Source of the DNA: UKL13-2 sp036394575
Lineage (GTDB): Bacteria; Pseudomonadota; Gammaproteobacteria; Burkholderiales; Usitatibacteraceae
Direction: 5' to 3'
DNA: 64,000 nucleotides
NCBI GenBank assembly: GCA_036394575.1
Contig: DASWEY010000020.1
Location: forward strand, 143,742-207,741
A program made the position numbers and the translations under genes. Under the pieces are notes generated by a model. The model did not search any database and was not told the origin of the DNA. It worked only from the letters and a program-made list of their open reading frames with translations. Positions 1 through 9,274 of this stretch are shown here, in pieces. The stretch's first letter is position 1. Each line of letters begins with the position of its first letter.

Positions 1-1262
1 GTGACCACCGGCGCCAGCGGATCCTGCAGAGTCTGAAAACTCAAATGGCGAACGCTGAGGTTGCCAAAGTCGGAGTTGTAGTTGAGCGCAAAGTCGCGCG
101 GCAGATTGGTTTGCGCGGTGTTGGAGATGCGTGTCGACAGGTCGCGGAAATAGCCGTCGTCCGAGACCTTCTGCGCATTGATGCTGCTGCTCCAGCGGTC
201 GGAAAGGCCATTGCCGATCAGGCCGCCAAATGCGCCTGTCAGGTTCTGGTAATGCCGCAGCGAAAACAGGTAGCGGTCGGTGTTGGTTTTGCGGTCGTTA
301 GGCAGATACTCGGAATCGAACTGGCCGATATATTGCTCGCCGAGGTAGCGGGCCTCGGTGCTGACTTGGACGCCGCGCTTGCTGAAAATCTTTGGCGTGA
401 TCGTGGCGTCGTGATTGGGCGCGATATTCCAGTAAAACGGCACCGCCAGTTCGAGACCGCTATTCGAAGACGAGCCGAAGGTCGGCGCCAGCAACCCCGA
501 TTTGCGCTCGTTGTCCAGCGGAAAATTCATGTATGGGACATACAGTATCGGCACCCCCTTGAATTCGATCCGGCCGTTGTAGCCGGTGCCGATATTGCTG
601 GCGCGATCCAGCAACAGCTCGGAAACACGCAGGAACCAGTCTTCCTCGCCGACCTTGCAGGTGGTGTAGGAGGCGCCGAACAGGCGTTCCTTGTCCGGTC
701 CTTCAAAGTTCATGCTGTCGGCCGCGCCGCGGGCCTCGTAACGCTGGGTCGGGCGGGTCGGGCTCTTGCCGAAAAGAAAGGTCGGGGTCAGCAGGTTGCC
801 GACTTCGGCGTCGATGCGCAATTTGAGGTTGCTGCCGGTGATGGTGTCGCCGTCGCGCCGCAGGCGCAGATTGCCGGGTGCGGATGCGGTGTCAGTCTCC
901 TGGTCGTAGTCGATGCGCTCGGCGAACACTTCGATGTTGTCCTGGCGCAACACCACGCTTCCCTTGGCGGACAAGGTTTTCTGGTTGGTGCCGGAAATTT
1001 CATCCGCCTCGATCGAGCGCGGGCCGTCTTTGCGACGCATCAGCAGGGCGCCCGGTGTCGGGATCACGGTATTGGCTTTGCGCCCCTCGTTGATTGCCCG
1101 GTCAAGTTCGGCCTGGCTCGGTGCATTCGATTGCTGGGCGTATGCGGCCGGGGGCAGGGCCACTGCGCCGGCCAGCAGTGGCGCCAGCGCCAGCGCGAGG
1201 CGGCAGCGGCGGACCGGGGGAATATCGCGAAAAGGGCGTCGCACGAAAGGTATCGGGTCCAT
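1..1262 (-). CDS. lptD: LPS-assembly protein LptD, N-terminal part (runs off the window)
   Basis: Outer-membrane beta-barrel that, with LptE, inserts lipopolysaccharide into the outer leaflet. Reading the minus strand from an ATG at 1262 gives a signal peptide ending near AAYAQQ, then an LptA/OstA-like domain (EADEISGTNQKTLSAKGSV, residues about 70-130). The conserved barrel-entry segment follows: TTCKVGEEDW, GRIEFKGVPILYVPYMNFPL and KSGLLAPTFG. The frame stays open to base 1, so about 420 residues are seen and the C-terminal barrel is outside. The gene diverges from amgK across 87 bp. In related bacteria surA and pdxA follow lptD, but they would lie outside this window. The start is chosen for the signal peptide; no good Shine-Dalgarno is visible. 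Confidence 0.93.
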   Translation of the reverse strand, partial: MDPIPFVRRPFRDIPPVRRCRLALALAPLLAGAVALPPAAYAQQSNAPSQAELDRAINEGRKANTVIPTPGALLMRRKDGPRSIEADEISGTNQKTLSAKGSVVLRQDNIEVFAERIDYDQETDTASAPGNLRLRRDGDTITGSNLKLRIDAEVGNLLTPTFLFGKSPTRPTQRYEARGAADSMNFEGPDKERLFGASYTTCKVGEEDWFLRVSELLLDRASNIGTGYNGRIEFKGVPILYVPYMNFPLDNERKSGLLAPTFGSSSNSGLELAVPFYWNIAPNHDATITPKIFSKRGVQVSTEARYLGEQYIGQFDSEYLPNDRKTNTDRYLFSLRHYQNLTGAFGGLIGNGLSDRWSSSINAQKVSDDGYFRDLSTRISNTAQTNLPRDFALNYNSDFGNLSVRHLSFQTLQDPLAPVV

Positions 1263-1310
1263 CAAAAAATGTGAGAGCGCGGGAGGAGTTGGAGGCAGTC
1301 GGACCGCGAG

Positions 1311-1319
1311 TGATAATAT
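1311..1319 (+). promoter_or_regulatory. Possible extended -10 promoter for amgK-murU
   Basis: TG-A-TAATAT in the lptD/amgK divergent gap has the form of an extended -10 element about 30 bp before the amgK start. No -35 hexamer is recognisable at 17 bp upstream. This is a pattern match only. Confidence 0.35.
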
Positions 1320-1349
1320 CGGGCGACCAAGACCCAACAATGAAATCAA

Positions 1350-2381
1350 ATGAACGATGTGAATGCTGCCGCTCGCATGACGGCTCTTGTTGCCTGGCTT
1401 AACGCGGAGCTTGGCAGGACCGACTATCGCATCGAACCCGCTTCCGCAGATGCCAGCTTCCGGCGCTATTTTCGCATAACGCTGGCGGGGCAAACGAGCA
1501 TCGTCATGGACGCACCTCCCGAGCAGGAAGACTGCCGCCCCTTTGTCAGGGTGGCGGCACTGCTGGCGGACGCGGGTGTGGCGGTGCCGCGGGTGCTTGC
1601 CCAGGATCTGGCGCAGGGATTTTTACTGCTGAGCGATGTGGGCAGACAGACTTATCTGGATATCCTTGACGAGGACAATGTCGATCCGCTGCTGCGCGGG
1701 GCCGGCGACACGCTGATCAAATGGCAACTGGCCTCAAAGCCGGCGGTGCTGCCCGTCTACGACCGCGCCCTGCTGGAGCGCGAGCTGCGCCTGTTCCCGG
1801 ATTGGTACATCGACAAACATATGCAGACTGAACTGTCGGCAGAGCAGCAAAGCAGCCTGCAGGATGTCTTCACCGCGATCGTCAACGCCAATCTGGCGCA
1901 GGCGAACGTTTATGTGCATCGCGATTACATGCCGCGTAATTTGATGGTCAGCCCGGAATTGCCGGCGAATGTGCCTGCCGTCCTCGATTTCCAGGATGCG
2001 GTGTACGGGCCGATCAGCTACGACATTGCCTGCCTGTACAAGGACGCGTTCATTTCCTGGGACGAGGAGCGCGTGCTTGACGGCACCATTCGCTACTGGG
2101 AAAAGGCCAAAAAGGCCGCCCTGCCGGTGCCGCCGGACTTTGGCGACTTCTATCGCGATGTGGAGTGGATGGGCCTGCAACGCCATCTCAAGGTGCTGGG
2201 CATTTTTGCGCGTATCAACTATCGCGACGGCAAGCCGAAATACCTGGCCGATACGCCCCGTTTTGTGAATTATGTCCGCCGCACCGGCGAGCGCTATACC
2301 GCCCTGTTTCCCCTGATCAGGCTGTTCGACAAGTTGAAGATCGACGATGGCAGGGCAAAAATCACCGGCTACACATTTTAA
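1350..2381 (+). CDS. amgK: N-acetylmuramate/N-acetylglucosamine anomeric kinase (AmgK-type phosphotransferase)
   Basis: Cytoplasmic sugar kinase of the APH/choline-kinase fold. AmgK phosphorylates recovered MurNAc (and GlcNAc) at C1 so that MurU can form UDP-MurNAc, bypassing de novo peptidoglycan precursor synthesis. The 343-residue protein has the catalytic HRDYMPRN loop near residue 190 and the metal-binding DFQDA near residue 212, with an N-terminal lobe typical of the family. It sits 24 bp before murU on the same strand, the classic pair next to lptD. The start ATG at 1350 lacks a strong ribosome site; an ATG at 1341 is in another frame. The alternative, a generic aminoglycoside phosphotransferase, is unlikely given the neighbour. 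Confidence 0.9.
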   Translation: MNDVNAAARMTALVAWLNAELGRTDYRIEPASADASFRRYFRITLAGQTSIVMDAPPEQEDCRPFVRVAALLADAGVAVPRVLAQDLAQGFLLLSDVGRQTYLDILDEDNVDPLLRGAGDTLIKWQLASKPAVLPVYDRALLERELRLFPDWYIDKHMQTELSAEQQSSLQDVFTAIVNANLAQANVYVHRDYMPRNLMVSPELPANVPAVLDFQDAVYGPISYDIACLYKDAFISWDEERVLDGTIRYWEKAKKAALPVPPDFGDFYRDVEWMGLQRHLKVLGIFARINYRDGKPKYLADTPRFVNYVRRTGERYTALFPLIRLFDKLKIDDGRAKITGYTF

Positions 2382-2405
2382 TGTGGGGCGCGTCCGTCTC
2401 CTGTC

Positions 2406-3092
2406 ATGAATGATTACAAGGCAATGATTTTTGCGGCCGGGCGCGGTGAGCGTATGCGTCCGCTGAGCGATGTCACACCCAAGCCGCTGCTTCGACTGGC
2501 CGACAAACGCCTGATCGAATATCCGCTGTATGCCCTGGCGCGTGCCGGCTTTGGTCAGGTCGTGATCAATACCGCCTGGCTGGGGGCGCAGTTCGAGTCG
2601 GCTCTGGGCGATGGCGCCAAGTATGGCCTGACTATCGCCTATTCGCATGAGGGCGAGGCGCTGGAAACCGTGGGGGGCATCGTGAAAGCCGCCCCAATGC
2701 TGGGCTCCGGGCCATTTGTCACCACCAGTGGCGACGTCTATACCGACTTCGATTACGGCAGATTGGTGCCGGTACTGGCACGTATTGCGTGTGGCGAAGT
2801 CGATGCGCATTTTGTGCTGGCCGACAACCCGCCATTTCATCCGGAGGGGGATTTCGCGCTCCGGAACGGCCTGGCCAGCCGCAGCGGGCAAAAACTCAAT
2901 TACTCGGGTATTGCCTGCTGGCATCCCCGGCTGTTTGCCGGTATGGTTGCAGGCGAGAAGAAAAAACTGTTTCCCTGGGCGAACGCGTTGGTGGATGCCG
3001 GCAGGGTTTCCGCCGAGCATTATCATGGCCTGTGGGAAAACATCGGTACCCCGCAGCAATTGGCAGCACTAAGCCGTAAAATGACGGCTTGA
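2406..3092 (+). CDS. murU: N-acetylmuramate alpha-1-phosphate uridylyltransferase
   Basis: Nucleotidyltransferase that converts MurNAc-1-phosphate and UTP to UDP-MurNAc in the cell-wall recycling route started by AmgK. The N-terminus shows the nucleotide-binding signature FAAGRGERMRPLSDVTPKPLL (residues 9-29), with the sugar-phosphate lysine in TPKPLL and a TSGDVYTDFDY metal/nucleotide segment near residue 110. At 228 residues it is the usual MurU length, far shorter than GlmU, which has a C-terminal acyltransferase domain. It follows amgK directly, supporting the pair. The ATG at 2406 is the first methionine before the conserved motif. Confidence 0.9.
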   Translation: MNDYKAMIFAAGRGERMRPLSDVTPKPLLRLADKRLIEYPLYALARAGFGQVVINTAWLGAQFESALGDGAKYGLTIAYSHEGEALETVGGIVKAAPMLGSGPFVTTSGDVYTDFDYGRLVPVLARIACGEVDAHFVLADNPPFHPEGDFALRNGLASRSGQKLNYSGIACWHPRLFAGMVAGEKKKLFPWANALVDAGRVSAEHYHGLWENIGTPQQLAALSRKMTA

Positions 3093-3156
3093 AGGTTTCT
3101 CTTTAACGAAGCGTTGCCCCCGCGAGGGCACACGAATCTTCCCCGAAAGGCTGAAT

Positions 3157-4491
3157 ATGAAACGCGAATTGCCGCCGGTCCCGGTTGTCGTCCCCAATGT
3201 CAAAGCGCACGCCAAGCGCCGTGCGCGGCTGACGAAGATCCTGAACGAGGGATTGCTGCTGGTGCCGACCTCGCATGAACGCGCGCGCAATGCCGACGCG
3301 CACTACGACTATCGCTGGGACAGTTATTTTTACTACCTGACCGGCTTTCGCGAACCTGAGGCCGTGATCGCCATCACCCTGGGCAAGAAGCCTCGTCATA
3401 TCCTGTTCTGCCGCGATAAAAACCTGGAGCGCGAAATCTGGGACGGTTTCCGCTTTGGTCCGGCCATGGCCAAGGAGATCTTCGGATTCGATGAAGCCTA
3501 TTCCATCACGGAGCTGGAATCACGCATCCCGGACTTGATGACCAACTGCGACGTGGTGCACACCCCGCTGGGCGCCGATGCGGAATGGGATCAGTCGATC
3601 AGCCGCTGGTTGAACGTGGTGCGCGCCAAGATACGCACCGGGATTACCGCGCCGGTGGAATTGAAGGACGCGCGCCACACCCTGAATGCGATGCGTCTGA
3701 TCAAGGATGAGGTCGAGATCGACATCATGGCCCGCGCCGGTAAAATTTCTTCGGACGCGCATGCGCGCGCGATGAGACTCGCCAAGCCCGGCATGTTCGA
3801 GTATCAGGTTGAGGCCGAGGTGCTGCACGAATTCATCCGCAACGGCGCGCGTCAGCCCGCCTATGGCAGCATCGTTGCAGCCGGCGCCAATGCCTGTGTG
3901 CTGCACTACCGCGAAAACTCCGCGCCGCTCAGGAAAGGCGAGTTGATGTTGATTGACGCCGGCTGCGAACTGGAAAGCTATGCCGCCGATATCACCCGCA
4001 CTTTTCCGATTGCGTCGAAATTCAGCGGTCCGCAAAAGGATATTTATGAGCTGGTGCTCGAATCCCAGCTGGCCTGCATCAAGGCGGTGAAGCCGGGGGC
4101 GCCGTTCGGCAAATATCACGAAGTGGCCGTCAATGTGCTGGCACAGGGGCTGATCGACCTGAAACTGTGCCGGGGCAGCCTCGCCAAAGTGATCGAAACC
4201 GAGGCCTACAAACAGTTTTATATGCATCGCGCCGGCCACTGGCTGGGGCTGGATGTGCATGATGCGGGCGACTACAAGCGCAATGGCAAATGGGTGGGAC
4301 TGGAACCCGGCATGGTGCTGACCGTGGAGCCCGGCTTGTACATCCGGCCTGCGGATAATGTGCCCAAGCATTTCTGGGATATCGGCGTGCGCATCGAGGA
4401 TGATGTGCTGATTACCAAAACCGGCAACCGCGTCCTCACGGCCAGCTGCCCGAAATCCGTCAAGGACATCGAAGCGCTGACGGCAGGCTGA
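3157..4491 (+). CDS. pepP: Xaa-Pro aminopeptidase (aminopeptidase P)
   Basis: Cytosolic metallopeptidase removing an N-terminal residue that precedes proline. The 444-residue protein has the aminopeptidase P N-terminal domain (about 1-170, with DYRWDSYFYYLTGFREPEA) and a C-terminal pita-bread domain. The five metal ligands are visible: two Asp in LIDAGCELESYAADITRTFP (about 267 and 278), His in HRAGHWLGLDVHDAG (about 361), and Glu in VEPGLY and RIEDDVL (about 390 and 414). It lies between murU and two ubiquinone-family monooxygenases; pepP-ubiH-type linkage is familiar in proteobacteria. Gaps of 64 bp and 22 bp make co-transcription with the genes downstream plausible. Confidence 0.94.
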   Translation: MKRELPPVPVVVPNVKAHAKRRARLTKILNEGLLLVPTSHERARNADAHYDYRWDSYFYYLTGFREPEAVIAITLGKKPRHILFCRDKNLEREIWDGFRFGPAMAKEIFGFDEAYSITELESRIPDLMTNCDVVHTPLGADAEWDQSISRWLNVVRAKIRTGITAPVELKDARHTLNAMRLIKDEVEIDIMARAGKISSDAHARAMRLAKPGMFEYQVEAEVLHEFIRNGARQPAYGSIVAAGANACVLHYRENSAPLRKGELMLIDAGCELESYAADITRTFPIASKFSGPQKDIYELVLESQLACIKAVKPGAPFGKYHEVAVNVLAQGLIDLKLCRGSLAKVIETEAYKQFYMHRAGHWLGLDVHDAGDYKRNGKWVGLEPGMVLTVEPGLYIRPADNVPKHFWDIGVRIEDDVLITKTGNRVLTASCPKSVKDIEALTAG

Positions 4492-4513
4492 TATCGGCCG
4501 GGCACCGGACATC

Positions 4514-5659
4514 ATGAACGTAACGGTTATCGGTGCCGGACCGGTAGGGGCCACGTTCGCCCTGCACGCCAGACAGGCTGGCCTGGACGTGGCGCTGCTG
4601 GAGGCCCGCGAAGGGCCATCGCGCGAGTCGCGTACCCTGGCGCTTTCCTGGGGCAGCCGCGAGATCCTCGATGAAGCCGGCGTCTGGATTGAGGCCTTGC
4701 AGGCGACTGCGATTCACTCGATCCATACCTCGCAGAAGGGCGGCTTCGGCCGTGTCGATCTGTCGCGCGAGGACGGTGGTGTGGAAGCCCTCGGCTATGT
4801 GCTGAACTATGCGGAGTTGCAGGCAGCGCTGGACGCGGAACTTGAGCGTCAGGGCATTGCCGTCATTCGCGGCGCCGTAGTATCGGCGATTGATCGGTCC
4901 GGAGAACACGCCGGGATTAGCTATGCATTTCGCGGCGGCGAACAGCGGCTGGCGACAGATGTCGTGGTGCTCGCCGATGGCGGCGCGAATCTCGGCAAGG
5001 TGCCGGCGATTAGGATTGCCGAGAAAGACTATGGCCAGTCTGCCTTGCTCGCCCATATCCTTGCGGATAGTCCGCATCGACATCGCGCTTTCGAGCGATT
5101 TACCGGCGAAGGACCGGCCGCCCTGTTGCCGAAGCGCGGCGAATGCGATTACTCGATGGTCTGGGTTGCTTCGCCCGTACGCATCGAGAGCTTGAAAGCG
5201 CTGGATGCCGGCGCATTTTGTGCGGCGTTCCAGGACCACTTCGGCTACCGCGCCGGCAGGTTCCTGCAGGTCAAAAACCGGCGCAGCTATCCGCTGAGAT
5301 TGCGCACCGTTTCCTCTCCGGTGGCCGGGCGTGTGGTGGTGATCGGCAATGCTGCCCAGGCCTTGCATCCGGTTGCCGGCCAGGGGTTCAATCTGGGCCT
5401 GCGTGACGCCATCGATCTTGCGCGAGGTCTTGCCGGACATGAGCCCCAGTCCGTGGATATGCGTCTGCAGCGTTATGCGGCGACGCGCTCGCAGGACGTG
5501 TCGCGCAGCGTCGGTTTCACGGATTTTTTGGTAGGCGCTTTTTCGCGCGACGATGCGCTGCTGCGCGTGCCGCGCGGCTTGGCTCTGGCAGCTGTCGACT
5601 TGCTGCCGTCCGTGCGCCGCGCCTTGGCCCGGCGCATGTTGTTTGGCGCAGTGCGCTGA
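4514..5659 (+). CDS. ubiH: FAD-dependent monooxygenase of the UbiH/COQ6 family (likely ubiquinone ring hydroxylase)
   Basis: Probable aromatic-ring hydroxylase of ubiquinone biosynthesis. The 381-residue protein starts with the FAD-binding GAGPVGATFALHA dinucleotide fold (residues 7-19), has the central DVVVLADGGAN segment, and ends with the second FAD motif VVIGNAAQALHPVAGQGFNLGLRDA (about 275-300), diagnostic of the UbiH/UbiF/UbiI group. A second, distinct member starts 9 bp downstream. The pair, together with Coq7 at 18.1 kb, could cover the three hydroxylations. Which ring position each paralogue acts on cannot be settled from sequence by eye; the symbol follows the usual pepP-ubiH order and is tentative. 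Confidence 0.75.
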   Translation: MNVTVIGAGPVGATFALHARQAGLDVALLEAREGPSRESRTLALSWGSREILDEAGVWIEALQATAIHSIHTSQKGGFGRVDLSREDGGVEALGYVLNYAELQAALDAELERQGIAVIRGAVVSAIDRSGEHAGISYAFRGGEQRLATDVVVLADGGANLGKVPAIRIAEKDYGQSALLAHILADSPHRHRAFERFTGEGPAALLPKRGECDYSMVWVASPVRIESLKALDAGAFCAAFQDHFGYRAGRFLQVKNRRSYPLRLRTVSSPVAGRVVVIGNAAQALHPVAGQGFNLGLRDAIDLARGLAGHEPQSVDMRLQRYAATRSQDVSRSVGFTDFLVGAFSRDDALLRVPRGLALAAVDLLPSVRRALARRMLFGAVR

Positions 5660-5668
5660 ACTTTGTCC

Positions 5669-6856
5669 ATGACCAGTCCTCTCGACCGTATCGTCATCGT
5701 CGGCGCAGGCCCGGTCGGGCTGGCTTTCGCGCTGGCGGCATCGCGCCTGCGCGATTGCGAAATCACCGTGGTCGAGCGTCAGGCGCTGGTGTCCCACACA
5801 CTGGGAGACAAATTCGATCATCGGGTCTATGCGTTATCTCCGGGCTCACGTGCCTTGCTGCAGGAATTGGATGTTTGGAAACTGCTCGACAGCAAGCGCA
5901 TCACCCCGGTCCGCGCCATGCAGGTGTTTGGCGACGCCAATCAAGATGGCGATGGCGGCGAGATCGATTTCAGCCAAGGCAGTCCGCTTGCTTTTATTGT
6001 TGAGCATGCGGCGCTGATGAATGCCCTGTATGCGGCAGTGAGCGCAAAATGCGAACACATCAAGGTAATCGACAAGACGGAAGTCGCCGCGATCGATTTT
6101 ATAGGTGTTGCCGGTACAGTGGAAGTCAGCTTGGCCGGTCATGCCCGGCTTGAGGCGGAACTGCTGGTAGCCGCCGATGGTGGTATGTCGCGTGTGCGTG
6201 CCATGGCTGGCATCGGCGCACGGGTCAAGGACTACGATAGCGATGGCGTGGTCGCCAATTTCCATACCGAACACGGTCATGGTGGAGTGGCACGGCAATG
6301 GTTTTCCGCGCAGGGGGTACTGGCCTGGCTGCCATTGCCGGGGAATCAGGTGTCGATTGTCTGGTCGGTCACGGCAGGCCGCGCCAAGGAGCTGGAAGGA
6401 CTGGATGATGCCGCGTTCTCTGTAGCGGTCGCCGATGCAGGAAACCATGCTCTGGGCGGGTTCAGCCTGAGTTCATCGCGTGCGCGCATCCCGCTTAAAC
6501 GGGTGTCGGCCGCGCAATGGGTGCGGCCGGGCCTAGTGCTGATTGGCGATGCCGCGCATTCGATTCACCCGCTGGCTGGCCAGGGTGCAAACCTCGGTTT
6601 TGCCGATGTCGCGATGCTGTTTAAAGTGCTGCGTGACCGCGTGCCGTTGTCGCGCCCGGGTGACCTTGCCCTGTTGCGCCGCTATGAGCGTGCCCGTCGC
6701 GAAGACGCGCTCGCCATGGGAGAAATTACCGATGGGCTGCGTTCTCTGTATCTGAGTGATGCCATCCTCGCAAAGGTAGTGCGGCGCGATGGCCTCAATC
6801 TGGTCAACCGTTTGTCGGCGACGAAGGCGATGCTGATCGCCCGTGCCATAAAATAG
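5669..6856 (+). CDS. Second UbiH/UbiF-family FAD-dependent hydroxylase
   Basis: Paralogue of the preceding gene and a probable second ubiquinone-ring hydroxylase. The 395-residue protein has IVIVGAGPVGLAFALAASRL at the N-terminus and LIGDAAHSIHPLAGQGANLGFADVAML near residue 290, both FAD contacts of the family. The DHRVYALSPGSRALLQELDVW segment (about 50-70) is characteristic of ubiquinone hydroxylases. I prefer the ATG at 5669; a TTG at 5663 would add two residues. It is 9 bp behind the first hydroxylase, so the two are almost certainly co-transcribed. The function could be UbiF-, UbiI- or UbiM-like. Confidence 0.8.
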   Translation: MTSPLDRIVIVGAGPVGLAFALAASRLRDCEITVVERQALVSHTLGDKFDHRVYALSPGSRALLQELDVWKLLDSKRITPVRAMQVFGDANQDGDGGEIDFSQGSPLAFIVEHAALMNALYAAVSAKCEHIKVIDKTEVAAIDFIGVAGTVEVSLAGHARLEAELLVAADGGMSRVRAMAGIGARVKDYDSDGVVANFHTEHGHGGVARQWFSAQGVLAWLPLPGNQVSIVWSVTAGRAKELEGLDDAAFSVAVADAGNHALGGFSLSSSRARIPLKRVSAAQWVRPGLVLIGDAAHSIHPLAGQGANLGFADVAMLFKVLRDRVPLSRPGDLALLRRYERARREDALAMGEITDGLRSLYLSDAILAKVVRRDGLNLVNRLSATKAMLIARAIK

Positions 6857-6944
6857 TATGCAAAGCTGGTGAACCAACGACATCCACGGTAATCAGACAA
6901 TACTGCTCCCAATACCCTGCTGCCCCAATCGCGAAGGATATCCC

Positions 6945-7685
6945 GTGAAATTTTCGAAACCAGCCGCATTGCTCGCGCTTGCCGGCCTGATGGCGGCCGG
7001 TGCCGTGTTCGCCGATGCTGATCAGGTCAGGAAAGAAGTCGAGAAAAAATTTCCCGAAGTCAAAATAGAGCGCGTGACCAAGACGAACTATGGCGGCCTT
7101 TACGAGATCTTTGCAGGAAACGAAATTCTGTATGCCGATGAGAAGGTGACGTTTCTGGTGCTCGGCAGCCTGATCGATACGCAGACGCGCAGCAATATCA
7201 CCGAAGCCCGCATGCAGAAACTGACGGCGATCAAATTCGACGATCTGCCGTTCGATCAGGCAATCAAGCTGGTGCGCGGCAACGGTTCGCGCCGCCTGGC
7301 GATTTTTGAGGATCCGAACTGCGGCTACTGCAAGCGCTTCGAACAGGATGTCAATCAGCTCGAAAACGTCACAGCCTATATTTTTACTTACCCGATCCTG
7401 TCGCCTGATTCGATCACCAAATCGAAATCGATCTGGTGCTCGCCGGATCGCCTGAAGGCATGGCAGGACCAGATGTTGCGCGCGCAGGCGCCGACGGCCG
7501 CCGGCACCTGTGATACGCCGGTGGATAGACTGGTGGCGCTGGGCCAGCGCCTGCGCATCAACGGTACGCCGACGACCTTCTTTGAAAGTGGCGACCGGAT
7601 TTCCGGAGCGATCCCCAAGGATCAGATCGAAGCCCGGCTGATCGCCGCAGGTCCCGCTGCGCCGGGGACACCGACGATCAAATGA
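6945..7685 (+). CDS. dsbC: Periplasmic thiol:disulfide isomerase DsbC
   Basis: Secreted V-shaped dimer that reshuffles wrong disulfides and is kept reduced by DsbD. The 246-residue protein has a signal peptide cleaved near AVFADAD, an N-terminal dimerisation domain (to about residue 85) with the YEIFAGNEILYAD pattern, and a thioredoxin domain with the CGYC active site (about 125-128), a second Cys pair (about 165 and 188) and the cis-Pro GTPTTFF. Translation starts at GTG 6945, six bases after the GAAGGA ribosome site. An intrinsic terminator follows at 7715. LptD, encoded at the start of this window, is a known disulfide-rich client of this system. Confidence 0.95.
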   Translation: MKFSKPAALLALAGLMAAGAVFADADQVRKEVEKKFPEVKIERVTKTNYGGLYEIFAGNEILYADEKVTFLVLGSLIDTQTRSNITEARMQKLTAIKFDDLPFDQAIKLVRGNGSRRLAIFEDPNCGYCKRFEQDVNQLENVTAYIFTYPILSPDSITKSKSIWCSPDRLKAWQDQMLRAQAPTAAGTCDTPVDRLVALGQRLRINGTPTTFFESGDRISGAIPKDQIEARLIAAGPAAPGTPTIK

Positions 7686-7714
7686 TTGCCGCTTTCGGCG
7701 GCGATCATTCCGTA

Positions 7715-7740
7715 AAAGGGCGCTGCGGCGCCCTTTTTAT
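7715..7740 (+). terminator. Intrinsic terminator after dsbC
   Basis: A 10-bp stem (aaaagggcgc, loop tgcg, gcgccctttt) runs straight into a T-run. It lies 29 bp past the dsbC stop and would end the amgK-to-dsbC run. A second hairpin of roughly 12 bp overlaps the dsbC stop at 7682-7710. Confidence 0.85.
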
Positions 7741-7868
7741 TGTCCTGTTGCCATGGCTGTGCTGTTTCAGGCGGTCCTGACCAAGGCGGGCACGATGAAT
7801 AGCAATGTTCGGGCCGGCGCGGCACCAGAAGGCGATGGTCATGGCTGGGCCCCTTGGGTGGTGCAAGC

Positions 7869-9215
7869 TTATCGCGCCTGGGGTGCAGCCTGTGTGGTCG
7901 GCTGGGGCGCGGCAGCGGCCGCCGCCGTTGCCGCATTAGGGTCGTAGCCTCTGGGCAGCAGAACCCACATGCGGCCCTGCTGTTTCATCTTGCCCGCCTG
8001 GTTGCCTCCGGCATCGCCGAAACCCCAGAAGAAGTCGGCTCGCACTGTGCCCGCAATGGCGCCACCTGTATCCTGGGCCACCATCAGGCGATTCAATTCG
8101 TTCTTGCTGTTGGGAAAAGTGGTCGATAAATAAACCGGTGCGCCTAGCGGAATTACGCGCGCATCGACCGCGAGCGAACGTTCGGCGGTCAGCGGTACCC
8201 CCAATGTTCCGATGGGGCCGCTCAAACCGGCCGGCAATTCCTTAAAGAACACATAGCTCGGATTGCCGTTCATGAATTGCTGCACCTTATCGGGGTTGCG
8301 CCGCGCCCATTCCTTGATGCCCTGCATCGAGGCGCGTTCCAGCTTGAGCTCGCCGCGACGGATCAGCAGACCGCCCAGCGACTTGAAGGGATGGCCGTTT
8401 TGATCGGCGTAACCCACACGCATACGGCTGCCATCCGGCAGCTGAATCTGTCCCGAACCCTGGATCTGCAAAAAGAAAGACTCGACTGCGTTGTCCACCC
8501 AGGCAATTTCGAGGCCGCGCAACGGGGCAGTTTCACCTTCGCTGTCGATCGCGCTGCGTTCGAGGTAGGGCACCAGTTTGTTGCCGACCAGTCTTCCGCG
8601 CAGTCGGCGGCCTTTGAGATCCGGATAGACCTCGGCCAGATCGACCGTGATCAGATCCTGCGGGGGCCCATAAAGCGGGTAGCGAAATTCGGCGGTGCGG
8701 GTGCGGCTGCCGCGCAGCAGCGGCTCGTAATAGCCGGTGATCAGGCCGGTATCGGTTTCGTCGGCGTTGACAACGCGGAACGGCGCAAAGTTGTCGATAA
8801 AAAATTGCCGGATCTCGGCTGTTTTTGCCTTTGATTGCGCCAGAACCGTGGCGCGACTACATACGTCCTGCCATTCCGGCTTGCCGGCCAGTGCCGTGCA
8901 GCCTTGGACAAATGCGGCGAAAGCATCGCCGGGGTCATCCGCAGCAAAGTCGGGCAATTTCGACCACTCGCCAAGCTCCAGGCGGCCGCGCGACGCTTCG
9001 GTGACAGGAGTGGTGGGTGCCGGCTGCTGGGCGATTGTCGGCTCAGCCGTTTCCGGGGTCGGGCATACCGGACATGCGCTGCACGGCCCGCCGCATGGCA
9101 TCGAGACCGATATTTCTCTTTCGGTGGCGCAGCCACCCAGGGCGATGGCAGCAGCAAGGGCAAGTGACGAGAGAAGTCGGTTGCAGTTGTTACGGAAATA
9201 CGTGATGGCTGGCAT
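7869..9215 (-). CDS. mltA: Membrane-bound lytic murein transglycosylase A (lipoprotein)
   Basis: Outer-membrane lipoprotein that cleaves peptidoglycan glycan strands to 1,6-anhydro products. From the ATG at 9215 the 448-residue protein has a lipoprotein signal with lipobox LGGC (Cys29), a Pro-rich linker, the MltA domain with TGYYEPLLRGSRTRT, and the 3D domain with VAQDTGGAIAGTVRADFFWG carrying the expected catalytic Asp. The C-terminus is an Ala/Gln-rich tail of about 25 residues. An upstream in-frame ATG at 9227 lies only 6 bp after a TATACT hexamer, so either start is possible. apaG lies upstream on the same strand, with the small ORF at 9275 between them on the other strand. Confidence 0.92.
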   Translation of the reverse strand: MPAITYFRNNCNRLLSSLALAAAIALGGCATEREISVSMPCGGPCSACPVCPTPETAEPTIAQQPAPTTPVTEASRGRLELGEWSKLPDFAADDPGDAFAAFVQGCTALAGKPEWQDVCSRATVLAQSKAKTAEIRQFFIDNFAPFRVVNADETDTGLITGYYEPLLRGSRTRTAEFRYPLYGPPQDLITVDLAEVYPDLKGRRLRGRLVGNKLVPYLERSAIDSEGETAPLRGLEIAWVDNAVESFFLQIQGSGQIQLPDGSRMRVGYADQNGHPFKSLGGLLIRRGELKLERASMQGIKEWARRNPDKVQQFMNGNPSYVFFKELPAGLSGPIGTLGVPLTAERSLAVDARVIPLGAPVYLSTTFPNSKNELNRLMVAQDTGGAIAGTVRADFFWGFGDAGGNQAGKMKQQGRMWVLLPRGYDPNAATAAAAAAPQPTTQAAPQAR

Positions 9216-9274
9216 GGAGGACGGCATGCGCCGAGTATACAATCGACACATCTTCAAATTTGCGGGAGACCCCC

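Noticed and set aside
45..1274. 409-codon open frame on the plus strand
   Set aside because: Antisense shadow of lptD: the minus strand gives clear LptD motifs (KSGLLAPTFG, GVPILYVPYMNFPL), whereas this frame has low-complexity Ala/Gly/Arg content and no motif.
1734..3059. 441-codon minus-strand frame across amgK and murU
   Set aside because: Mirror of two well-supported genes; His/Arg/Gln-rich composition typical of antisense reading in GC-rich DNA.
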